Shown here one piece after another: positions 7,019 through 14,625 of a stretch of 20,404 bases of DNA; positions within the stretch are counted from its first letter, which is position 1; each line of letters begins with the position of its first letter. Source of the DNA: Candidatus Oleimmundimicrobium americanum (GTDB lineage: Bacteria; Actinomycetota; Aquicultoria; UBA3085; Oleimmundimicrobiaceae); assembly GCA_002366545.1 (NCBI GenBank), contig DFBH01000077.1:1-20404 (forward strand), in the 5' to 3' direction. A program made the translations under genes and the position numbers. Under the pieces are notes generated by a model, which had not been told where the DNA came from, did not search any database, and was given only the letters and a program-made list of their open reading frames with translations.

Positions 7019-8239
7019 CTAAAACCAATTCATTGGATTTTTTGGTTCCCCTTTAACCCGAACTTCAAAATGTAAATGCGGGCCCGTGCTATACCCCGTA
7101 ACTCCGATTGCAGCCACCTTTTGTCCTTTGCTTACTTCTTGGCCCTCATAAACATATATAGTCGATGTATGAGCATAAAGGGTAATTATCTGCTCACCAT
7201 GAGCAATCATCAAAGTCCGGCCATAACCGCCTTTCCAGCCAACAAAAATTACCGTTCCATTTTGAGCCGCAACGATTTTTTGTCCGTATGGAGCTCCTAT
7301 ATCAATTCCTGTGTGCATCCTATACACATGAAGAATGGGATGCCATCTCATCCCAAAACCTGATGTCACCGGTCCAACCGTCGGCCATTGTAACGAGCCG
7401 ACATTCTGCGAAGGATTTAAATTACCCTCAAGGCGTTTAATATATTCTGTTATCTCTTGAGAAGACTTTTTAAGTTCCTCTTCTGCTTCTTTTAAAGCAA
7501 TCTTGTCGAGGTAAACTTTTTCGAGCAATTTCTTTTTATTGTCCCTTTCGGACTGAATTTCCTTCTCTTTTAATTCTTCCGTACTCTTTAGACTTTTTAA
7601 CCTCACTTCTTCCTTATCCAAAACATTCCGCTTCTCTGTAATCTCGTCTTTATGCTCCTTTACTTTAAGCTTTTTAGCATCTGTCTCTTTCTTGGTAAGT
7701 TCTATATTGGAAAGAAGCGCCGCATCTTGATTTGCAATTAAAGAAATAAAAAACAGACGGTTTAACAAATCAGAAAAGTCGTTTGCGTCAAGTACAACCT
7801 CAAGGTAAATTAACTCTCCTTGTTTATAAGCATTTATTAACCTATCATCTAAAACGTTTTTCTGTCTATCAACCTCTCTCTCGAGCTCCTCAAGTTCCCT
7901 CTCGATTTTTTGAAGTTCTTTTTGAGTTATATCTAACTCACCTTCAACCTCTTCGCATTTATTCACCGTCTCATTCAATTGGTCATTTAATTCAACAAGC
8001 TCGTCCTCGCTAACCCTAAGCTTGCCATCGACATCTGAAATTTCCTTTAACAGGTTGGATTCTTTCCGTTTTACTTCTTCTGTTTTTTGCTGGTTTTCTT
8101 CAATTTGATTATTTATGGACTCAAGTTCATCTTCGGCCGTATTAATCGGGGAAGCCAGGGCAGGATAAGTAAAAAGAATGACGGTAATAACCGCCAAAAA
8201 AATCATTAAAACGCTGGTTTTGCGACTTATCCGGAGCAT
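7019..8239 (-). CDS. LytM/M23 murein peptidase with coiled coil (EnvC-like)
   Basis: This is an exported peptidoglycan hydrolase or amidase activator expected to work with FtsEX at the division septum. A signal peptide or anchor occupies about residues 1-30 (LMIFLAVITVILFTYPALAS). A long coiled coil (about 33-270, many Glu/Lys/Leu heptads) is interrupted near 138-180. The C-terminal LytM domain (about 285-400) has His309 and Asp313 (HTGID), His357 (YAH), and His388 and His390 (PHLHFE). These are all the zinc ligands and catalytic histidines of an active M23 peptidase, unlike E. coli EnvC, whose LytM site is degenerate. The ATG at 8239 has AGGCGG 5 bases before it and lies 29 bases after ftsX. 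The layout matches EnvC/PcsB-type partners, whose coiled coil contacts FtsX. Confidence 0.93.
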   Translation of the reverse strand: MLRISRKTSVLMIFLAVITVILFTYPALASPINTAEDELESINNQIEENQQKTEEVKRKESNLLKEISDVDGKLRVSEDELVELNDQLNETVNKCEEVEGELDITQKELQKIERELEELEREVDRQKNVLDDRLINAYKQGELIYLEVVLDANDFSDLLNRLFFISLIANQDAALLSNIELTKKETDAKKLKVKEHKDEITEKRNVLDKEEVRLKSLKSTEELKEKEIQSERDNKKKLLEKVYLDKIALKEAEEELKKSSQEITEYIKRLEGNLNPSQNVGSLQWPTVGPVTSGFGMRWHPILHVYRMHTGIDIGAPYGQKIVAAQNGTVIFVGWKGGYGRTLMIAHGEQIITLYAHTSTIYVYEGQEVSKGQKVAAIGVTGYSTGPHLHFEVRVKGEPKNPMNWF

Positions 8240-8268
8240 AACTACCGCCTGAATGTCTGACTTTTTAT

Positions 8269-9180
8269 CTATACTTTCAAGAAACGTCTCAGCGCTATGA
8301 CACTCCCGGTCGCTCCAATTAAAACCCCTCCTAAAACCATACCCAAAATAAGACGAAGAAACAACGCTTCATTAATGGAAAGGTTTAGAAAAGGTATCGT
8401 CTCGACCACTTTACGTAATGCCCAAACTTTAACAAAATAAACTAATCCAATTGCTACCAAGGAACCAATTAGCCCTTGAAACATACCCTCAAAAAGAAAC
8501 GGCCAGCGCACAAACCACTTGGAGGCACCGACCAATCTCATTATAGCCACTTCTTTTCTCCTCGCAAAGATATTGAGTCTTATCGTATTGCTCACCAAAA
8601 TAATTGAAGCAAAACAAAGCAAGGCTGCGGCCGAAAGTCCCATCCAACCAATCATTTTAATTACCGAAAATAGTTTCTCAATATAATCTGCACCATATTT
8701 TATATCTACCTTGGGGTCTTCCACTAATTCGTTTAAACCTGTGTAATTATTAATTTTATTTACAACCGTCTTTGTTTGATGAGGATCTTTTAAAAATATC
8801 CTTATCGAAGAAGGAAGAGGATTTCCCGTCATTGCCTGCAATATCCCCGGATTATCTTTCAGTTTTTCTTTAAATATATCCAGAGCTTCTTCTTTTGAAA
8901 CATACTTAATGGTTTTAACTTCATTCCAGGAAAGTATCTTGTTTTGAAAATTTTGTACCTGTTTAGGAGCAGCAGAGTCCTTCAAAAAAACCTCAACTTC
9001 TAATTTTGAAAGGGTCTCGACTGCAAAAGAACTCCATACAAAAAACATGAGCAAAAATATTCCAACTAAAAATAAGGAAAGAGCGGTAGTGCTAATAGCT
9101 GCGCTACTCATTGCAAAATTTTTCCGCATGTTTTCAATTGCTTCACGCATAAAATAAAAGGGCCTAGTCGCCATATCCAT
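8269..9180 (-). CDS. ftsX: Cell division protein FtsX
   Basis: FtsX is the membrane subunit of the FtsEX ABC-type complex, which transmits ATP hydrolysis to periplasmic or extracellular wall hydrolases. The 303-residue protein has four predicted spans (about 29-52, 174-198, 228-250 and 274-297). A large extracytoplasmic loop (about 53-173) lies between spans 1 and 2, the normal FtsX layout. The MRLVGAS motif (214-220) is the conserved cytoplasmic segment that contacts FtsE. The ATG at 9180 overlaps the end of ftsE by 17 bases. The in-frame ATG at 9174 has better spacing (9 bases) from GGGG and may be the true start. Overlap implies translational coupling for stoichiometric production. Confidence 0.95.
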   Translation of the reverse strand: MDMATRPFYFMREAIENMRKNFAMSSAAISTTALSLFLVGIFLLMFFVWSSFAVETLSKLEVEVFLKDSAAPKQVQNFQNKILSWNEVKTIKYVSKEEALDIFKEKLKDNPGILQAMTGNPLPSSIRIFLKDPHQTKTVVNKINNYTGLNELVEDPKVDIKYGADYIEKLFSVIKMIGWMGLSAAALLCFASIILVSNTIRLNIFARRKEVAIMRLVGASKWFVRWPFLFEGMFQGLIGSLVAIGLVYFVKVWALRKVVETIPFLNLSINEALFLRLILGMVLGGVLIGATGSVIALRRFLKV

Positions 9181-9850
9181 ATACCCCGCGAGCTTGATCT
9201 CGAACTAATTTACCGTGTTCCAACGCAATAACTCTTTTCCTTAAATTGTTTACCATTTCTCTATCATGAGTAGCCATTAAAACGGTGGTTCCCGTTTTAT
9301 TGATTCTATCCAACAAACTCATTATTTCCATGGAAATACTTGGATCTAAATTACCTGTCGGTTCATCTGCTAAAAGTAATGGCGGTCTGTTAACAAAGGC
9401 CCTGGCTAAAGATACCCTTTGTTGTTCTCCACCGGAAAGCTCGCCGGGATATCTGTCAAATTTTCCACCTAAACCAACTAACTTTAAGGCCTCCGGAACC
9501 TGAATCTTTATTGCGCGTTCCGATTTTCCTATAACTTCCAACGCAAAGGCAACGTTCTCATAAATGGTTTTATTCGGCAAAAGCTTAAAATCTTGAAAAA
9601 CGCAACCTATATCTCTTCTAAGAAGGTGAACTTTCCTCAAACGCATATGAACTAAATCACGACCGGCTATATATATTTCCCCTTTAGTGGGCACTAGCTC
9701 TCTAATTAAAAGCTTGATTAGTGTCGATTTCCCGGAACCGCTTGGGCCCACTAAAAACAAAAAATCTCCCCTGTCTACTTGGAGATTAATATCTTCAAGA
9801 GCAGGCTTTCCCCCGTTATAAATCATTGTTACATTCTTAATCTTAATCAT
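9164..9850 (-). CDS. ftsE: Cell division ATP-binding protein FtsE
   Basis: FtsE is the cytoplasmic ATPase of FtsEX. Counting from the chosen start, Walker A GPSGSGKST covers residues 35-43, the signature LSGGEQQR 138-145, Walker B LLLADE 158-163, and the switch histidine is His195 in ATHD. The Q-loop lies in CVFQDFKLL, as usual for FtsE. I chose ATG at 9850 because GGGAG lies 10 bases upstream and the protein then begins MIKIKNVTMIYNGG, as family members do, giving 228 aa. A longer frame from TTG at 9883 has no ribosome-binding site. It follows the transketolase C-terminal gene by 60 bases, so it could belong to that operon or have its own promoter in the short gap. Confidence 0.95.
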   Translation of the reverse strand: MIKIKNVTMIYNGGKPALEDINLQVDRGDFLFLVGPSGSGKSTLIKLLIRELVPTKGEIYIAGRDLVHMRLRKVHLLRRDIGCVFQDFKLLPNKTIYENVAFALEVIGKSERAIKIQVPEALKLVGLGGKFDRYPGELSGGEQQRVSLARAFVNRPPLLLADEPTGNLDPSISMEIMSLLDRINKTGTTVLMATHDREMVNNLRKRVIALEHGKLVRDQARGVYGYGD

Positions 9851-9910
9851 ATGGCATTCGCTCCCGGTAACAAATAGTAACAAAAAAGAGGTTTTTAATC
9901 AAAGGAAGGC

Positions 9911-10873
9911 TTAAGCTTTCCGCATTAAAACCGATTTTACGGCAGCAACAATATCTTTGCTTGAGAGACCAAAATAATTAATTAATTCGGCCGGGCTTCC
10001 AGATGTTCCGAATGTATCTTTTATCCCAACCATTTCCATTGGTGAGGGCATTCTTTTGCCTAAAATTTCAGCTATTGCTCCTCCCAGGCCGCCTATTACA
10101 CTATGTTCTTCAACGGTCACCACAACTCCTGTTTTCTTGACTGACTTTAAAATGGCCTCTTCGTCAAGAGGTTTTATGGTATGAATGTTTAAAACCTCGG
10201 CTTCTATTCCCTCTTTAGCCAACTTATCGGCTGCTTCAAGACCGGTTCCAACCATAATTCCAATAGCACAAATAGTTACATCTTTCCCTTCTCTTAGCTT
10301 AAGAACTTTCCCAAATTCAAACTCATAATTTTCATTAAATATCATTGGAATTTTAGGTCTTCCCATCCTTATAAAAATAGGACCGTCTATCTTGGCTGCC
10401 GCCTTAACGGCCGCCTTTGCTTCATAATAATCAGCAGGAACAATTACTTTGAGGTCGGGGATAGCCCTCATTAAAGCAATGTCCTCGACCGTTTGATGAG
10501 AAGCGCCATCTTCCCCTACCGTAATACCGGCGTGACTTGGGCATATTTTCACATTTAAGTTTGAGTAAGCAATCGTGTTTCTCACTTGTTCAAAGGCCCT
10601 ACCGGTTGCAAAAATAGCAAAAGAACCCGTATAACAAATCATGCCTGAGGCAGCAAGCCCGGCAGCTGTTCCCATCATACTTTGCTCAGCCACACCACAA
10701 TCAAAAAATCTATCGGGGTAAGTTTCTTTGAATTTATAGCTCTGTGTAGACTTTGCAAGGTCAGCATCAAGCACTACAACATTTTGATATTCCTTGCCCA
10801 ATTCCAAAAGAGCGTCTCCATACCCTTCCCTTGTTGCTTTTTTAACCGTTTCTTTTTCCAAACCATTCACCAC
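9911..10873 (-). CDS. Transketolase, C-terminal subunit
   Basis: This is the second half of a split transketolase, carrying the pyrimidine-binding and C-terminal domains. Together with the N-terminal subunit it transfers two-carbon units between pentose phosphates, using thiamine diphosphate. The 320-residue protein contains the catalytic glutamate Glu63 in DCGVAEQSMMG. SHAGITVGEDGASHQ (about 113-127) is conserved in transketolase and DXS-type proteins. The start is GTG at 10873 or the adjacent GTG at 10870, and neither has a clear Shine-Dalgarno sequence. The N-terminal partner is upstream, but 376 bases of repeat-like DNA separate them, which is unusual since the two halves are normally adjacent. 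A separate promoter here is possible: TTGATA and TTTAAT 18 bases apart near 10900-10935 on the minus strand are a weak candidate. Confidence 0.92.
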   Translation of the reverse strand: MVNGLEKETVKKATREGYGDALLELGKEYQNVVVLDADLAKSTQSYKFKETYPDRFFDCGVAEQSMMGTAAGLAASGMICYTGSFAIFATGRAFEQVRNTIAYSNLNVKICPSHAGITVGEDGASHQTVEDIALMRAIPDLKVIVPADYYEAKAAVKAAAKIDGPIFIRMGRPKIPMIFNENYEFEFGKVLKLREGKDVTICAIGIMVGTGLEAADKLAKEGIEAEVLNIHTIKPLDEEAILKSVKKTGVVVTVEEHSVIGGLGGAIAEILGKRMPSPMEMVGIKDTFGTSGSPAELINYFGLSSKDIVAAVKSVLMRKA

Positions 10874-11249
10874 TTTTTAGAATTTCAAGTTTATTGGTCT
10901 TAATTAAAGTTAACCATAATGCTTACTATCAACTTTTCCTTACCCCTTAATCCTATCTAGTCGGGAGTCTCTTAGTGGGGAGTCGATAGTTATCTGGCTC
11001 CTTAGTTTCTGGCTACGTAGCTACTTGGTTTCTACGTTACTATGTTACTATGTCGCCAGCTCCCTTAATCCTTACTCTCCTTACCCCTTTATCAATCTCT
11101 ACCCAGTCTCTCCACTTAATTTCTAGTGAGTGCTAATATGGTAATTCATTGAGACTAATAGTAATTTATGGTAACTGATTGTAATTAACTTGAAATTTTA
11201 ACTTAATTTCTATTTAATCTCCATCAATTTCTACTTTCTTACTCCTTAC
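10874..11249. repeat. Low-complexity repeat spacer between the transketolase halves
   Basis: No gene is seen. The region holds several degenerate tandem motifs. Two GTSGGGAGTC units occur near 10969-10984. A CTACGTAGCTAC / TACGTTACTATGTTACTATGT run lies around 11012-11052. CCTTACCCCTTAATCC and CCCTTAATCCTTACTCTCC lie near 10935 and 11064. Two ATGGTAAYTSATTG-like units lie near 11140-11185. The CCTTAATCCTTAC motif recurs near 13310-13340. The tract looks like relics of short repeat expansion. Confidence 0.5.
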
Positions 11250-12080
11250 TTAACTAAGCTCTTTCAGGGCTATCTCCATCTGTTCTCTGTTGGGAGCTTT
11301 CCCGTGAAAACCACATACGTTCTCCATAAAAGACACGCCTTTCCCTTTAATTGTATGAGCAACTATCATGCTTGGCCTTCCCTTAACCTCATCGACAGCT
11401 TTCAATGTATCTACAATTTGCAAAACGTCATGTCCGTCTATATCAAAAACATGCCATCCAAAGGCCCGCCATTTATTTACCACGGGCTTAATATTCATTA
11501 TTTCACATACAGGACCGTCAATTTGAAGGTTGTTGCAATCAAGAAATGCCACCAAATTATCCAACTTGTAATGAGCGGCAAGCATTGCAGCTTCCCAAAT
11601 TTCACCTTCTTGCGATTCCCCGTCCCCTATCATTGTATAAACTTTGTAATCTCGACCCGTAAGTCTGGAAGCTAAAGCCATTCCATTAGCTGCAGCGAGC
11701 CCCTGTCCCAAGGAACCTGAAGAAATCTCAATACCCGGCACCTTTTTCATATCGGGATGACCTTGAAGGATGCTACCAAGTTTTCGTAAAGTCCACAAAA
11801 CCTCTCTTTCAAAATAACCACATTCTGCCAAAGCCGCGTACAAAACAGGGCAGGCATGACCCTTGCTTAGAACAAACCTGTCTCTATCCGGCCAAGAAGG
11901 ATTTTTAGCATCGTGTTGCATATGATAAAAGTAAAGAGTCGCGATTATATCGGCCGCAGAAAGTGAGCCTCCCGGATGACCCGAGCCCGCTTCGCCTATC
12001 ATCTTTATAATATCCCGTCTAAGAATTCGAGCTTTTTCCTTTAAAAAGCTTTCCAGTTCCTCTCGCTTCAAAATCAGCAA
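11250..12080 (-). CDS. Transketolase, N-terminal subunit
   Basis: This is the thiamine-diphosphate-binding half of the split transketolase. The sequence shows AGSGHPGGSLSAADI (about 31-45), with the conserved active-site histidine His35; SKGHACP (about 72-78); and the cofactor motif GDGESQEGEIWEA (152-164) ending in DCNNLQIDG. The 276-residue length is standard for the N-terminal component. The start is TTG at 12080, or TTG at 12071, since AGGAAAGGA lies between and suits either. It follows the PHP gene by 98 bases and precedes the C-terminal half after a repeat spacer. The enzyme joins glycolytic intermediates with the pentose phosphate pathway, in keeping with the glycolytic genes upstream. 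Confidence 0.93.
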   Translation of the reverse strand: MLILKREELESFLKEKARILRRDIIKMIGEAGSGHPGGSLSAADIIATLYFYHMQHDAKNPSWPDRDRFVLSKGHACPVLYAALAECGYFEREVLWTLRKLGSILQGHPDMKKVPGIEISSGSLGQGLAAANGMALASRLTGRDYKVYTMIGDGESQEGEIWEAAMLAAHYKLDNLVAFLDCNNLQIDGPVCEIMNIKPVVNKWRAFGWHVFDIDGHDVLQIVDTLKAVDEVKGRPSMIVAHTIKGKGVSFMENVCGFHGKAPNREQMEIALKELS

Positions 12081-12178
12081 TCCTTTCCTAAAATAATTTT
12101 AGATACCGGCCTAACAACATAAACCATAAAACCGCTTTTTATAGAAATAACACTTAAATTTAATTTATTCAATGCCAT

Positions 12179-12904
12179 TTAAGATGGAGACTTTATTTTT
12201 AAAAAATTTAATACCTTATCAACAGAGCTGTTTAGCACCCTTTCTTCGGTAAATCCCGCTTTTAAAGCAAGATTAATTGCTTCATTAAAATTTCCGACAC
12301 CGGTCGCTATGTGCGCGTCGCTACTTACAACAACATCTAACCCGGATTTATATGCCTTGGTTGCAACAGATAAACAACTCTCGCAACTCCCAAATCGACT
12401 GGTGTTTGGAAGAAGAGAGCTGTTATTGAGTTCAATTAAAACATCAAACTCTTTGGCGGCGGCAATTATTTCACCCGCATCTACCAAAAATGTCGGATTT
12501 CCAGGATGAGCAACGATGCGAACGTTGGGGTTTTGCATCGCCGCAATCATCGTCTTCGTATTTTTTACAACTCCTTTATCCTCGTAACCACACCCCGGAT
12601 GAAAGGCCGCAAGCACAATGTCCAGGGTCTCAAGAAGCTCATCTTCTAAATCGAGTTCACCTTTTGAATTAACTATATTGGCTTCCACTCCTCTTAAAAT
12701 TCTCACACCGTATATTTCCTTGGGCACTACTCTTAAATTCCAAAAATGAAAAGGGTGTGCCCCACCGGGTAATGCGGGTCCATGATCGGTTATAGCAAGA
12801 ACTTTAAGCCCCTTTTCTTTAGCGGCTTCAGCCATCTCCATCACTGTACTATAAGCATGGCCACTGGCCACAGTGTGAGTATGTAAGTCAACTACTAATT
12901 TCAC
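12179..12904 (-). CDS. PHP-domain phosphatase, YcdX-like
   Basis: This is a trinuclear-metal PHP hydrolase related to E. coli YcdX. The protein begins VVDLHTHTVASGHAYST, with metal-binding His8 and His10 (DLHTH). It continues with ITDHGP and the HFWNLRVVPKEIYGVRILRG stretch. ILRGVEANI carries the bridging glutamate, AFHPG the next histidine, and AHPGNP and SSDAH complete the metal site. The length of 241 aa is close to YcdX (245). I chose GTG at 12904 because AAAGAGG lies 9 bases upstream. A TTG at 12913 would sit directly against that ribosome-binding site. The substrate is not determined; relatives act on phosphate esters. It may be co-transcribed with the transketolase genes. Confidence 0.9.
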   Translation of the reverse strand: MKLVVDLHTHTVASGHAYSTVMEMAEAAKEKGLKVLAITDHGPALPGGAHPFHFWNLRVVPKEIYGVRILRGVEANIVNSKGELDLEDELLETLDIVLAAFHPGCGYEDKGVVKNTKTMIAAMQNPNVRIVAHPGNPTFLVDAGEIIAAAKEFDVLIELNNSSLLPNTSRFGSCESCLSVATKAYKSGLDVVVSSDAHIATGVGNFNEAINLALKAGFTEERVLNSSVDKVLNFLKIKSPS

Positions 12905-12989
12905 ATCTATCAACCTCTTTATAATTAATCCAAACGATTAAAAACCTGTTATTAAACGACTGTGCAAATTAAAAAAATTAAAACTAATT

Positions 12990-13020
12990 GAGATTGCCGC
13001 GTCTTCGCCTCGCAATGACG
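12990..13020. repeat. REP-like unit (GAGATTGC...CGCAATGAC)
   Basis: The unit begins GAGATTGC and ends CTCGCAATGAC, the inverted form of the common GTCATTGCGAG...GCAATCTC palindromic unit. Related units lie at 17661-17706, 17724-17761 and 17809-17832. Confidence 0.65.
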
Positions 13021-13033
13021 GAACAATAGCCTT

Positions 13034-13133
13034 ACGCTCCCTCCTAAGAAACAAGCTCACCACTCTCCATACCAAAACCTGGTTTCTTTCTTAAATCACT
13101 CCAGTTAGACTGGGGTGGGATGCTCACAATGAC
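13034..13133. repeat. ~100-bp dispersed element, copy A
   Basis: This 100-base segment from ACGCTCCCTCCTAAG to CACAATGAC matches the reverse complement of 17510-17610 at about 90% identity by eye. It includes a near-palindrome (CACTCCAGTTAGACTGGGGTG), and the REP unit just before it is in the same relative order as at copy B. Confidence 0.8.
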
Positions 13134-13228
13134 GAGCAGTCTTTCCAACTCCATCATGCTTAACTATCAGCTTTTTTGACTCTTGGCTAGTATAGCCCCT
13201 GCCTACCAGTAGTCAGAAGTTGACCGTT

Positions 13229-13268
13229 CACCCCCACCTTAATCCTCCCCCATCAAGGAGGAGGAAGC
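13229..13268. repeat. Solo C-run hairpin element
   Basis: CACCCCCACCTTAATCC-TCCCCC-ATCAAGGAGGAGG closely matches 3569-3608, which flanks the DUF559 gene, but no nuclease gene or remnant lies beside it. Two of the C-runs are reduced to CC, so the G-quadruplex pattern is degraded. Confidence 0.6.
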
Positions 13269-13374
13269 TGAGATCGTTGGTTTTTCTCTACGCTCTCTGC
13301 TCTATTTGTAATCCTTATCCCTTTAATCCTTACTTTCCCCATTACCTTTTGCCTTCTTGTTTCATCAGCCCCTC

Positions 13375-13458
13375 CCCGCCAGCGGCGGGCAGACACCTGC
13401 TCTAAGCTATCTGCTATCTGCCATAAGCTATCAGCCATACGCTATATGCTATCTGCCA
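13375..13458. repeat. Hairpin plus GCTATCTGC repeats entering the prfB 3' end
   Basis: CCCGCC-AGC-GGCGGG is followed by several GCTATCTGC, CATAAGCTATCAGC and CATACGCTATATGC units that continue through the prfB stop codon to about 13458. They supply the final VADSI residues. The layout parallels 3694-3731 (rnr) and 2625-2660 (smpB). Confidence 0.65.
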
Positions 13459-14549
13459 CTCTTTTTCTGTGATAGGCAATAACAAAATCGTCCAACTCTC
13501 CGTCCAGCACAGCCCGAACATTGCCTTTTTCAACTCCGGTTCTGTGATCCTTGGCCAAACTGTAAGGATGAAGAACATACGATCTTATCTGACTACCCCA
13601 AGCAATTTCTTTTTTCTCGCCCCTAAGTTTCGCTAATTTTTCTCTTTTCTGCTTTTGTTCTCTTTCAAAAAGCCTGGCCCGCAAAATCTTCATTGCCGTA
13701 TCCTTGTTTTGAAACTGAGAACGTTCGCTTTGACATTGAGCAACAGTACCCGTGGGTACATGGGTAATTCTAACAGCCGAATCGGTTACATTAACGTGTT
13801 GCCCACCGGCTCCGCTTGCCCTGTAGGTTTCAATCCGCAAATCCTTAGGATTAATAACTATTTCAATATCTTCCTCTACCATAGGGATAACATCAACCGA
13901 GGAAAAGGAAGTGTGTCGACGATGCGCGGCATCAAAAGGAGATATTCTCACCAGCCTATGAACGCCTTTTTCAGCTCTCAAAAAACCGCAAGCATTTTTT
14001 CCTTTAACGATAAAAGTAACACTTTTAATTCCCGCTTCTTCTCCGGCTTGAATATCACTTATTTCTGACTTAAAACCCTTTTTTCCGACCCACCTAAGAT
14101 ACATTCTAAGAAGCATCTCCGCCCAATCTTGCGATTCAATTCCTCCGGCACCGGGATGTACCGATACAATGGCATCATGGTGGTCAAATTCCTCCGTAAA
14201 CCAGCTTCTTAACTCAATTTGTTCAACGTCTTTTTTGAACTTTTTTAAATTTTCTTCGGTTTCGCGACTTAGTCCTTTATCTTTCTCGGAAACTGCAAGC
14301 TCATTTAGTAAACATAAGTCTTCATATTCACAATAGATTTTATCCCACATAGAGACATCTTCTTTTAGACTGTTTAATTTTCCCATTATTTTTTGAGCTT
14401 TGGCAGCATCGTCCCAAAATCCTAATTTGCTCGTTCTGAGTTCCAACTCACCAATTTCCTTGCGTTTAAAATCTATGTCAAAGATACTCTCTTACTTTTT
14501 GTATTTTTTCACCTAAGCTCCGCAACTCTTCACTGTAATTAATTATCAC
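13442..14549 (-). CDS. prfB: Peptide chain release factor 2, made by programmed +1 frameshift
   Basis: RF2 reads UGA and UAA stop codons and releases the finished peptide. Frame 0 starts with GTG at 14549 and encodes 23 residues ending VREYL, then meets TGA at 14478-14480. A +1 shift at CTTTGAC continues as DIDFKRKEIGELELRTSKLG, the normal RF2 sequence. Total length is 368 aa, against 365 in E. coli. The GGQ hydrolysis motif lies in SGAGGQHVN. RF2-type anticodon-loop residues could not be securely placed by eye. An AGGTGGG stretch lies about 10 bases before the GTG. A frame from TTG at 14446 also exists but would lack the conserved N-terminus. The C-terminus is encoded by a dispersed repeat. 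secA lies 76 bases upstream. Confidence 0.95.
14477..14483 (-). promoter_or_regulatory. prfB programmed +1 frameshift site
   Basis: On the minus strand the site reads TAT CTT TGA C, with a slippery CTT, in-frame TGA and following C, identical to the E. coli core. The upstream GTAAGAGAG holds an imperfect Shine-Dalgarno-like stimulator (AGAGAG) in the place of E. coli AGGGGG. Low RF2 levels favour shifting, so RF2 controls its own synthesis, as is known for the family. Confidence 0.95.
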
Positions 14550-14625
14550 TTAATCATCCCACCTTAAAAAGAAATTTTAACTTACAAAAACCCGATAACC
14601 TTGTTCATTCTTCTATTTCAAAACC

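Larger units (their letters stand above)
12914..13441. other. Repeat-rich intergenic region between the PHP gene and prfB
   Basis: No gene is supported in these 528 bases. From left to right it holds a REP-like unit (12990-13020), one copy of a ~100-bp element that recurs inverted at 17510-17610, a solo C-run hairpin element (13229-13268), a CCTTATCCCTTTAATCCTTAC low-complexity stretch near 13310-13340, a CCCGCC-AGC-GGCGGG hairpin (13375-13389), and GCTATCTGC-type repeats that run into the prfB 3' end. A possible prfB terminator could not be separated from the repeats. Confidence 0.6.

Noticed and set aside
9851..9883. FtsE start at TTG 9883
   Set aside because: There is no ribosome-binding site, the extra residues do not look like FtsE, and ATG 9850 has a well-placed GGGAG.
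13442..14446. prfB as a 334-aa gene with a truncated 5' end
   Set aside because: The missing N-terminus is present in another frame, joined through the canonical CTTTGAC +1 shift site, so the gene is intact.
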